The position numbers and the translations under genes were made by a program. DNA of 5,217 bases from a bacterium (GTDB taxonomy: Bacteria > Planctomycetota > UBA11346), in assembly GCA_020049615.1 (NCBI GenBank), contig JAIFKN010000111.1, positions 1 to 5,217 on the forward strand. The letters run 5' to 3'. This document shows, in pieces, positions 1-5,217 of this stretch. How positions within the stretch are numbered: the first letter of the stretch is position 1; each line of letters begins with the position of its first letter. The notes beneath the pieces were generated by a model. The model saw only the letters and a list, made by a program, of their open reading frames with translations, was not told the DNA's origin and searched no databases.

Positions 1-240
1 GTCCAGCACCAGGCCCTGTTCTGTCCGCTCGGCCGGCTCAGCGTGCTGATCATCGATGCGGCCGGCGAACGCACCGTGGTGCTCGACCGCCCGGACCAGG
101 TCATCCACCTGCCGCCGCTGACCTGGTCGGAGGAGACCCCGCTGGCCGAGAACACCAGCTGGGTGGTGCTGTCGAGCGGCCGCTACGACCCAGCGGACTA
201 CCTCAAGACCCGCGAGGCGTGGCGGAAGGCGCTGCCATGA
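1..240 (+). CDS. FdtA/QdtA-like dTDP-sugar 3,4-ketoisomerase, C-terminal part (5' truncated by window edge)
   Basis: The frame is open from base 1 to the TGA at 238-240 and gives 79 residues. They match the second half of the WxcM-like/FdtA cupin family: a beta-strand with LIIDAAGERTVV, the segment LDRPDQVIHLPPLTW (family pattern LDRP..G..IPP..W), then VVLSSGRYDPADYL (family VLAS..YDE.DYI). Family members are usually about 130-155 residues, so roughly 55-70 N-terminal residues, including most of the active-site histidine region, lie left of the window. A GTG at 43 is in frame but sits inside the cupin fold and is not a real start. These cytoplasmic enzymes isomerise dTDP-4-keto-6-deoxyglucose to a 3-keto sugar (galacto or gluco), the substrate for a PLP aminotransferase. 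The gene immediately downstream is such an aminotransferase and overlaps by four bases, which supports the assignment. FdtA (towards Fuc3N) and QdtA (towards Qui3N) cannot be told apart from this fragment. Confidence 0.85.
   Translation, partial: VQHQALFCPLGRLSVLIIDAAGERTVVLDRPDQVIHLPPLTWSEETPLAENTSWVVLSSGRYDPADYLKTREAWRKALP
224..229 (+). promoter_or_regulatory. Shine-Dalgarno-like site that decides the aminotransferase start
   Basis: GGAAGG lies inside the end of the upstream gene, seven bases before the ATG at 237. This spacing and the ATGA stop/start overlap favour ATG 237 over the in-frame GTG at 219, which would only add six residues (MAEGAA). Confidence 0.6.
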
Positions 241-1346
241 CGGTCACCTTCCTCTCCCTCGCCGACCAGGTGCGCGAGCTGCGGCCGCAGCTCGACGAGG
301 CGATGCGCCGCGTGCTCGACAGCGGCTGGTTCCTGCTCGGCAAGGAGCTGGAGGCGTTCGAGGGCGAGTTCGCCACCTACGTCCAGGCCAAGCACTGCGT
401 CGGCGTGGCCAACGGCCTCGACGCGCTGCATCTGGCACTCAAGGCCTGCGGCGTCGGCCCGGGCGACGAGGTCATCGTCCCCTCGAACACCTACATCGCC
501 ACCTGGCTGGCGGTGTCGCAGGTCGGTGCCGTGCCGGTGCCGGTCGAGCCGGTCGCCGGCACCTGCAACCTCGACGCGGCGCGCATCGCTGCCGCGATCA
601 CCCCGCGCACCCGCGCGGTCATGCCGGTGCACCTCTACGGCCAGCCCTGCGACCTGGACGCGATCCTCGCGGTGACCCGGCCGCGCGGCCTACGCGTGAT
701 CGAGGACGCGGCGCAGTGCCACGGCGCGCGTTGGCGCGGCCGGCGCATCGGCGCGCATGGCGACGCGGTGGCGTGGAGCTTCTACCCGACCAAGAATCTC
801 GGCGCCCTGGCCGACGGCGGCGCGGTGACCACCGACGACGCGCAGCTCGCCGACCGCATCCGCGTGCTGCGCAACTACGGCCAGCGCGAACGCTACGTCT
901 GCGAGGTCCAGGGGCTCAACAGCCGGCTGGAGGAGCTGCAGGCGGCGGTGCTGCGGGTGAAGCTGGCGCACCTCGACGCGTGGAACGCGCGTCGAACCGC
1001 CATCGCAGCCCGCTATCTGCGCGAGCTCTCGGGCCTACCCGGTCTGATCCTGCCGACGGTCGCCACCGGCGCCGAGCCGGTGTGGCACCTCTTCACCGTA
1101 CGCCATGCGCGGCGCGACGCGCTCAAGGCCGCCCTGCTCGCGGCCGGAGTGCAGACCATCGTCCACTACCCGATCCCGCCGCACCGACAGCAGGCCTACG
1201 CCGGGCTGGGCCTCGCCGCCGGCAGCCTGCCCATCGCCGAGGCGATCCACCGCGACATCCTCAGCCTGCCGATCGGGCCGCATCTGTCGGACGACGAGGC
1301 CGGCCGGGTCATCGCCGCGGTGCGGCAGGCCCTTCAGAGCTCGTAG
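237..1346 (+). CDS. DegT/DnrJ/EryC1/StrS family PLP-dependent nucleotide-sugar 3-aminotransferase (FdtB/QdtB-like)
   Basis: The gene encodes 369 residues, the normal full length for this family. Hallmarks appear in order: an N-terminal segment with LDSGWFLLGKELEAFE (about 28-43); the cofactor phosphate-binding region NGLDALHLAL (from about residue 59); PSNTYIATWLAV (about 82-93); EDAAQCHGA at 156-164, whose Asp157 should contact the PLP pyridine nitrogen; and SFYPTKNLGALADGGAVTT, whose Lys186 is the Schiff-base lysine. The C-terminal domain carries VWHLFTVR and VHYPIPPHRQQAY, as in other members. The expected reaction is glutamate-dependent transamination of a dTDP-3-keto-6-deoxyhexose to the 3-amino-3,6-dideoxy sugar. 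The preceding 3,4-ketoisomerase gene, four bases overlapping, argues for a 3-amino rather than a 4-amino product. The acetyltransferase that often follows (FdtC/QdtC) is not present to the right; a convergent gene is there instead. The gene ends inside the end of that convergent gene (overlap 1334-1346). Confidence 0.93.
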   Translation: MTVTFLSLADQVRELRPQLDEAMRRVLDSGWFLLGKELEAFEGEFATYVQAKHCVGVANGLDALHLALKACGVGPGDEVIVPSNTYIATWLAVSQVGAVPVPVEPVAGTCNLDAARIAAAITPRTRAVMPVHLYGQPCDLDAILAVTRPRGLRVIEDAAQCHGARWRGRRIGAHGDAVAWSFYPTKNLGALADGGAVTTDDAQLADRIRVLRNYGQRERYVCEVQGLNSRLEELQAAVLRVKLAHLDAWNARRTAIAARYLRELSGLPGLILPTVATGAEPVWHLFTVRHARRDALKAALLAAGVQTIVHYPIPPHRQQAYAGLGLAAGSLPIAEAIHRDILSLPIGPHLSDDEAGRVIAAVRQALQSS

Positions 1347-2047
1347 CCGAGGCTCAGGCCGGCGATCGGCGAGAGGCCACGGAAGACGGCCACGCCGGTG
1401 TTGTCCCACTCGCTGCGCGCCTCGAGCCACAGCGCGCCGAGGTAGAGGCCGGCACGCAGGCCGCCCGCGAGTTCGCCGTGCAGGCGCAGCCGGGCGCCAG
1501 CCTGCCACGCGAATCCGGGCGAACTCTGGTCGCCGTCGCCGATCCTGGCCCTGGCGGCTCCTATCGCCACGACTGGGCCGGCTTCCATCTGCCATTCGCG
1601 GGTGGCGATGCGGGCCAGATCGTCGCCGTCGAAGCGCCAGGTCCATGCGGGGATGATGGCCAGCGACAGGACCTCGACCTCAAGATCCGCATCGACGGTC
1701 ACCGGGCCGTACGGCGTCGAGGCTGCGGTGATCCGGCCAGGAGCCTGATCGTACCACACCGCGACTCCCAGACTCCAGCCCTCGCCGTCGAGTTCCAGGC
1801 GCGAACGCGACCATTCGACGCCGGCATGCAGCCCTGGCCGCCACTCGCCGTCCAGCGTCTGGTCGAAGGTGGTTCCGCCGAGCGACACGTCGCCGACGTC
1901 GCCGTCGCTGACGCCGCTGCCGCCGCCTCCCTCGATCCACAGGGTATGCAGGGTGTACAGGCCTTCGCCGTCGGTCACCGGCAACCTTCCGTCGGCCGCG
2001 GCGGCTCCGGTGCAGAGGAGGATGGCGAGGCAGCTGCTGCGGATCAC
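1334..2047 (-). CDS. Secreted probable outer-membrane beta-barrel protein (237 aa), family not recognised
   Basis: Translation from the GTG at 2047-2045 gives 237 residues. Residues 1-18 form a short signal peptide: Arg3, a hydrophobic stretch CLAILLC, then TGAAAA with likely signal peptidase I cleavage after Ala18. Cys12 is preceded by Leu-Leu, so it is not a lipobox. The mature part alternates hydrophobic and polar residues with many aromatic residues and glycines, as in GLHAGVEWSRSRLELDG, WSLGVAVWYD, LSLAIIPAWTWRF, WQMEAGPVVAIGAARARI, GGLRAGLYLGALWLEARS and a final GLSLGYEL. This is the pattern of a small membrane-spanning beta-barrel of perhaps eight strands. The terminal residue is Leu rather than the common Phe. 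The frame stays open far upstream of the GTG, but that extension is out of frame with the FGE-like gene there and is arginine-rich shadow sequence. The start overlaps the stop of the lipoprotein gene (GTGA), indicating translational coupling. Function is unknown; it could be a membrane partner of the two preceding surface proteins. Confidence 0.75.
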   Translation of the reverse strand: MIRSSCLAILLCTGAAAADGRLPVTDGEGLYTLHTLWIEGGGGSGVSDGDVGDVSLGGTTFDQTLDGEWRPGLHAGVEWSRSRLELDGEGWSLGVAVWYDQAPGRITAASTPYGPVTVDADLEVEVLSLAIIPAWTWRFDGDDLARIATREWQMEAGPVVAIGAARARIGDGDQSSPGFAWQAGARLRLHGELAGGLRAGLYLGALWLEARSEWDNTGVAVFRGLSPIAGLSLGYEL

Positions 2048-2913
2048 GGGAGCTCCAGGACGAGGCGCACGCCGGCGGTCGGATAGGCCGCGCTGGCTTC
2101 CATGGCCTGGCGGTTGCCGCTGGCCGCGCTGCGCAGGTTGTCGAACCAGGAGCCGCCGCGCAGCTCCGGTGACGCTCCATCGACCCACTCCCAGACGTTG
2201 CCGGTGAGATCGAAGAAGCCGAGGGTGTTGGCCTGGCGTGAACCGCAGGTCGCCGGTCCGGTGCTGGTCCGCGTCTCGCGCACCAGCGCGTGCAGGGTGG
2301 CGACGGCCGGATCCTCGCTCGCCCCCCAGGCGTAGCGCGTCGCCGTCGCGGCGCCGGAGCGGCAGGCGAATTCCCATTCCCTGGCGGTGGGGACGCGGAC
2401 GTCGGTGCGCGATGCCCCGGTGTTCCAGGCGGTGAGGACCGCGCCCAGCGCCGTCCAGCTGACGCCGAAGGCCGGCTTGTCCGCGGCGATGGCCGTCGCC
2501 CCGCCGAGGGCGCCGTCGCTGGCATAGGCGGCCCATGGCGTCGCGTTGGCTGGCGAAAAGGCAGCGAGCTTGGTCCACTGCGCCTGGGTCACCTCGTGCA
2601 CGGCCAGCCAGCACGCGGCCACCGTCTGGCTGGCGGTGGCGTCATCCTGGCCGGTCTCGTCGAGCGCATCCACGCTCGACAGGGGCGCTTCGCCGGCGAT
2701 GCGCCGGAAGACGATGCGGTTCGGCGTCAGGGTGACGCTGCTGACGGTGCTGTGCGTCCCGGTGTCGAGATCGAGGGCGTACAGTTCGGCGGCAGGCGGC
2801 GGGGGCGGCGGTGGGGGAGGTGGCGGTGCCGTGGTATCGCCCGGCGGGGTGTAGCTGCCGCCACCGCCGCAGCCGGCGAGCGCAAGCATGCCCAGGAGGA
2901 TGTAAGGCCTCAT
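2044..2913 (-). CDS. Lipoprotein with SUMF1/PvdO (formylglycine-generating-enzyme-like) fold and polyproline linker
   Basis: This gene encodes 289 residues. Residues 1-15 are a lipoprotein signal peptide ending in the lipobox LALAGC, with Cys15 as the lipidation site. A Gly/Ser/Thr segment and eleven consecutive prolines (30-40) tether the domain to the membrane. Residues about 65-289 follow the FGE-sulfatase/PvdO pattern in order: IVFRRIAG, HEVTQAQW (106-113), KPAFGVSWTAL (146-156), RVPTAREWEFACR (173-185), RYAWG (193-197), CGSRQANTLGFFDLTGNVWEW (223-243), LRGGSW (251-256) and the closing GVRLVLEL. The two redox cysteines that true FGE carries just after RGGS are absent; here the stretch reads WFDNLRSAASGNR. 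Sulfatase activation is therefore unlikely. Many bacterial members of this fold have non-catalytic or unknown roles. The ATG at 2913 overlaps the stop of the upstream Calx-beta gene (ATGA) with a good ribosome site, and the stop overlaps the next gene's GTG. It probably sits in the outer membrane facing the periplasm or the surface. Confidence 0.88.
   Translation of the reverse strand: MRPYILLGMLALAGCGGGGSYTPPGDTTAPPPPPPPPPPPAAELYALDLDTGTHSTVSSVTLTPNRIVFRRIAGEAPLSSVDALDETGQDDATASQTVAACWLAVHEVTQAQWTKLAAFSPANATPWAAYASDGALGGATAIAADKPAFGVSWTALGAVLTAWNTGASRTDVRVPTAREWEFACRSGAATATRYAWGASEDPAVATLHALVRETRTSTGPATCGSRQANTLGFFDLTGNVWEWVDGASPELRGGSWFDNLRSAASGNRQAMEASAAYPTAGVRLVLELP
2053..2056 (-). promoter_or_regulatory. 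Shine-Dalgarno-like site for the beta-barrel gene
   Basis: On the minus strand GGAG lies five bases upstream of the GTG at 2047, inside the last codons of the lipoprotein gene. It supports the GTG as the start and re-initiation after the overlapping TGA. Confidence 0.5.
2794..2826 (-). repeat. Eleven-codon proline run in the lipoprotein
   Basis: Eleven consecutive CCN codons, mixing CCG, CCA, CCT and CCC, encode residues 30-40 between the lipobox and the folded domain. Mixed codon use makes it less slippery than a pure repeat. Long proline runs stall ribosomes and normally depend on EF-P. The opposite strand is a dense G-rich tract containing two runs of five G. Confidence 0.9.
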
Positions 2914-3269
2914 CCCGCACCTCCGCTGGTCAGCACCCAGAGGAGGAGATCCTGCGGGATGGACAGTTCGTAGACGCCATCGGCGTCGATGTCGGCTTCC
3001 AGCAGCAGCCGCACCAGCACGCGTCCAGCCGTGGTGCCGACCGGCGGCGATCCGGTCAAGGTGAAGACCGCGATGGTGATGTCGCCATCGGCCGAGGTCC
3101 GCACCACCGACAGCCAGCCCGGCGGGGCGCTGCCGCCGGGGACGGCGACCAGGCTGGCGCGGGTGCGGCCGGCGAACATGCCGAGTGGCAGGTTCAACCG
3201 GCTGGTGCTGCTCCAGCCCTCGGCGGTCACCAGCACCAGGTCGTCCGGCTCGCTGGCGATGGCGAGCTG
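2910..3269 (-). other. C-terminal cadherin/Ig-like domain of the Calx-beta protein
   Basis: The last 119 residues do not follow the Calx-beta pattern. They contain LVLVTAEGWSSTSRLNLPLG, then APPGWLSV, TLTGSPPVGTTAG, and a strand ending in EADIDADGVYELSI. The spacing of the P-x-WLS and the TGSPP...G motifs recalls CADG/He_PIG domains found at the ends of bacterial surface proteins. DIDADG (2976-2993) matches the first half of a DxDxDG calcium loop, but the glutamate expected at loop position 12 is missing. Confidence 0.45.
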
Positions 3270-5217
3270 GTTGTCGGCGAAGCCCTCGACGATGCCGACC
3301 GTGGCCGAGCCCGTGCTGATATGATAGGCGGGATCCGTCGCGATGGCCAGGATGATGGTCTCGCCCGCATCGGGGCCGTCGGCGATGGCCGCGACAGCCA
3401 GCGTGGCGGAGTCGGCACCGGCCGGGATGAGCAACGTGGCGGGCAGGGCGGGGTAGTCCGCCGTGGCGCTCGGCGGGGTGAGCTGGACGGTCAGGTCGGC
3501 GGTGGTGGCACCGGTGCGCGCGACACGGAAGCAGGTGACGGTGCGGCCCTCGATGGCGTCGGCGACCCGGCTGATCGACACCGTCGGGGTGCTGTCGGCA
3601 TCGACCAGGTCGACCTCGTCGGAGATGCCGGTGCCGAGGCGGTAGGGCGCATCCGGAGCTGGTGGTGCCAGAGTCAGGACCACCTGCTCCACCGGTTCCG
3701 CTTCGATGTCGGCCGTCGCCGTGACCAGGATGCTGGCGCTGCGCTGGTTGGCCGGGATCGAGATGGTCCCACCCAGCCCGTCACCGTCGAGGGCGACGCC
3801 GCTGCCGGTGATGGTCCGATCGCCCAGGGCAGCGCTGCCGGTGATGGTGAAGCGCACGGTCATCGCCTGCGCACGGGCGACACCGGCGGGCACCCCTGGA
3901 TAGGAGACGGCGAAGCCCACGCCGGCATCGCCCTCTATGGCACTGGCGGCCCCGGTCCGTTCGAGCGAGACCACCGGTTCGTCGTCCAGAATCGTTCCGC
4001 TGGCATCCGCGCCGCCAGCGACCAGCACCGACTGGCCGCTCTCCAGCAGCACCCGCACCATCTTGTCGCCGTCAGCGACGGCGTCGTCGACCGGGGTGAT
4101 GGCGATGGTTCCGCTGCCGGAAACGCCCGGCACGACCAGGACGCCGCTGCTGCCGTTCCAGGTCACGCCCGTTCCGCCGACGGTGTATTCGCCCGCGCCG
4201 GCTGTTGTGCCGGTGAGACGGAAGGGGATGCTGACCTCGGCGCCGGCGAAGGCCGCCAAGCGGGTGACCGTGACCACGAAGCCGAGACTGCTGGTGGTGG
4301 CGGATTCGACGACGCCGTCGGCCGGGCCGGCGATGGTGGCGCCGCCGGCGAGATCGACCAGCGGGACGGTCACCGAGGGGGTGCCCCTGGCTGGGCAGCA
4401 GGGTGAAGACGAGGTTGTGGTTGTCGACCGTGTCGTCGGCGATGGCGTTGATCGGGATGGTAATCTCATCGGAGTTGGCGGCCAGGGTGGCCACGCCGCT
4501 CAGCGTCGTGTAGTGGGTGCCGTTGTTGGCCACCGAGCCGCTCATCGTATACGGGACCTGGATGGCGCGGTTGTCGACGAAGTCACCGAGGAAGCGGATG
4601 GTGATGCCGCCATCGGGGCCGGATTCGAAGGCAGGCGAACCGGACAGTTCGACGATGCGGTTGTCATCGTCGGCGAATGCCGGTGACGGTGTAGGCCAGG
4701 CTGCTGGTGGGCAGCCGGATCTCGCAGGTTTCAGCCCCTTCCACCGTCGCATCGGAGCGCCCTACCAGGGAGATGGTGACGGAGCTCTCGCCGGCCGGCA
4801 CCTCGACGTTGATCAGTTCGACGCCGGTCGCGGCGGTGATGGCCTGGACGGCCCCGCCGCCGATGCGGTATCCCAGCGTATAGTCGTCGCTGGCATCGTT
4901 GGATTCGAACCGTCCGCTGCCGTGGATCTCGAATTGCACATAGAGGGGATCGGCGCGCACGGCGCCGTCGACGACCAGCTGCAGGGTGCCGCCGTCCACC
5001 GGCGCGACGGCCTCGGAGGCTGCGACGTCGATCGCCTCGATGCGGAGGGTGACATCGTCATCGCGGACGCCCACCGTCACCGCCGGGGTGGTCGAGGTCA
5101 CTCCAGCGGTGAGGCTGATCTGGGCCGTCGCCTGGCGGATGCCGTTGGCGAGCGCGTCCCCGGTGGTGAGGAGGTTGACCGTGGCGGTGGTCGACCCGGC
5201 AGCGAAGGCGAAGGCTG
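2910..5217 (-). CDS. Large Calx-beta repeat surface protein, C-terminal part; reading frame broken twice; 5' end outside window
   Basis: One protein is recognisable across three successive frames: 5215-4676, 4674-4387 and 4385-2913, with the stop at 2912-2910. Joined, they give about 767 residues and are still open at the right edge. The product is a string of roughly 110-130-residue beta-sandwich modules of Calx-beta type. Typical elements are module ends rich in Asp (VGVRDDD, ADDDN, GTILDDE), the ATVxxxxxxDxxxEGxE-like strand (for example TISLVGRSDATVEGAE and ILVTATADIEAEPVE) and ADAIEG/ASAIEGDAG module starts. Calx-beta modules bind calcium and are common in giant secreted adhesins. After the last module (about 3270) comes a different domain with PPGWLS and TLTGSPPVGTTAG, which resembles cadherin-like/putative-Ig (CADG/He_PIG) domains. 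No sortase motif, PEP-CTERM or C-terminal membrane anchor is visible. Taken literally, translation from upstream stops at the TGA at 4664-4666. An in-frame ATG at 4469 could give a call of 2910-4469, but its first 28 residues are out of frame with the domain and are not real protein. Whether this is a pseudogene or an assembly error is undecided. Confidence 0.8.
2919..2924 (-). promoter_or_regulatory. Shine-Dalgarno site for the FGE-like lipoprotein
   Basis: GGAGGT on the minus strand lies five bases before the ATG at 2913, inside the last codons of the Calx-beta gene. It is the best ribosome-binding match in the window and supports both the ATG start and coupled translation through the ATGA overlap. 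Confidence 0.7.
4377..4387 (-). other. Frame break 2 in the Calx-beta gene (homopolymer indel)
   Basis: The middle frame reads NLVFTLLPSQG and then turns into arginine-rich nonsense. The next frame resumes as GTPSVTVPLVDLAGG. The join falls at a GGGG run followed by CA and a CCCCC run (minus strand), so one surplus G or C explains the shift. It is in the same direction as the first break, so the two do not cancel. Confidence 0.75.
4675..4675 (-). other. Frame break 1 in the Calx-beta gene (apparent extra base)
   Basis: Upstream, the frame reads SSLAYTVTGI and then runs IRRR-stop, with TGA at 4664-4666. Skipping one base, the C opposite 4675, gives TVTGIADDDNRIVEL, which restores the Asp-rich Calx-beta module end and continues without stops. 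There is no homopolymer here. The restored loop is shorter than usual for the family, so a small deletion that is not a multiple of three is an alternative to a one-base insertion. Confidence 0.7.

Larger units (their letters stand above)
3270..5217 (-). repeat. Tandem Calx-beta modules (about six, first one partial)
   Basis: Approximate module limits, in 5' to 3' order on the minus strand, are: 5217-5054 (end of a module, closing in VGVRDDD); 5053-4663 (VTLRIEAIDV to ADDD); 4662-4314 (NRIVELSGS to VPLVDLAGG, lacking the usual Asp-rich end); 4313-3978 (VVESATTSS to GTILDDE); 3977-3591 (PVVSLERTG to VDADS); 3590-3270 (TPTVSISRV to GIVEGFADN). The modules are related by fold pattern rather than by close sequence identity, so recent duplication is not apparent. 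Boundaries are judged by eye and may be off by ten or more residues. Confidence 0.65.

Noticed and set aside
219..236. Alternative GTG start for the aminotransferase at 219
   Set aside because: It adds only MAEGAA, has a weaker upstream site, and would lengthen the overlap. ATG at 237 fits the SD-like GGAAGG and the ATGA coupling.
198..632. Minus-strand frames antisense to the aminotransferase (198-632, 244-438, 690-971, 1035-1646)
   Set aside because: All lie inside confidently assigned coding sequence and have His/Arg/Ala-rich products with no domain pattern.
1320..1385. Possible rho-independent terminator between the convergent genes
   Set aside because: The region has short GC-rich inverted matches, as expected at this GC content, but no convincing stem followed by a T-run on either strand, and it is coding on both sides.
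716..2086. Long plus-strand open frame of 456 codons
   Set aside because: It overlaps the aminotransferase in another frame and the antisense of two genes. The product is arginine/alanine/proline-rich with no recognisable domain. High GC leaves few stops, so it is a shadow.
2048..2614. Upstream extension of the beta-barrel frame to 2614
   Set aside because: It runs through the FGE-like gene in another frame and reads as arginine-rich nonsense. The GTG at 2047 has an SD-like site, a signal peptide follows, and the overlap geometry matches the other junctions.
2794..2826. Functional G-quadruplex on the plus strand
   Set aside because: The G-rich tract is fully explained by the eleven proline codons on the other strand. 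Most G runs are only two long, so I do not claim a regulatory role.
4377..4390. Programmed ribosomal frameshifting in the Calx-beta gene
   Set aside because: There is no A/U-rich heptamer and no stop-codon-associated +1 signal. Two shifts in the same direction within 300 bases of a structural repeat protein are better explained by indels.
2811..4406. Long plus-strand open frame of 531 codons opposite the Calx-beta gene
   Set aside because: The composition is almost all Gly, Ala, Asp, Arg and His with no hydrophobic core. It is the antisense reading of a Calx-beta coding region with strong family patterns.

Overview
The window is a GC-rich bacterial fragment, with G or C in most third codon positions. 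It has essentially no intergenic DNA: five reading frames cover it end to end, and every junction is an overlap of 4 to 13 bases. A lipoprotein signal peptide and a probable outer-membrane beta-barrel point to a Gram-negative (diderm) organism. The sequence does not settle the phylum. Planctomycetota, Myxococcota or a high-GC proteobacterium would all fit.

Left part, plus strand (1-1346): the 3' end of an FdtA/QdtA-type nucleotide-sugar 3,4-ketoisomerase gene is followed, with an ATGA overlap, by a complete DegT/DnrJ/EryC1/StrS-family sugar aminotransferase. Together they would convert a dTDP-4-keto-6-deoxyhexose into the 3-keto isomer and then into a 3-amino-3,6-dideoxy sugar (Fuc3N or Qui3N type). 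Such sugars go into O-antigen, S-layer glycan or other surface polysaccharide. The rest of this cluster lies to the left of the window.

Right part, minus strand (5217 down to 1334): three overlapping genes read towards the sugar genes. The first is the C-terminal part of a large repetitive Calx-beta domain surface protein. It is still open at the right edge, is interrupted by two apparent one-base frameshifts, and ends in a cadherin/Ig-like domain. The second is a lipoprotein with an 11-proline linker and a formylglycine-generating-enzyme (SUMF1/PvdO) fold that lacks the FGE active-site cysteines. The third is a 237-residue secreted protein that looks like a small outer-membrane beta-barrel. 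The ATGA and GTGA overlaps, each preceded by a Shine-Dalgarno-like sequence, indicate one translationally coupled operon. A plausible reading is a surface-display or adhesion module of calcium-binding repeat protein, anchored lipoprotein partner and outer-membrane partner, but this is inference.

The two gene groups converge and overlap tail to tail by 13 bases, so no intergenic terminator can exist there. The least ordinary points are the three-gene surface operon, the FGE-fold lipoprotein without catalytic cysteines, and the two frame breaks, which need read-level checking before the Calx-beta gene is called a pseudogene.
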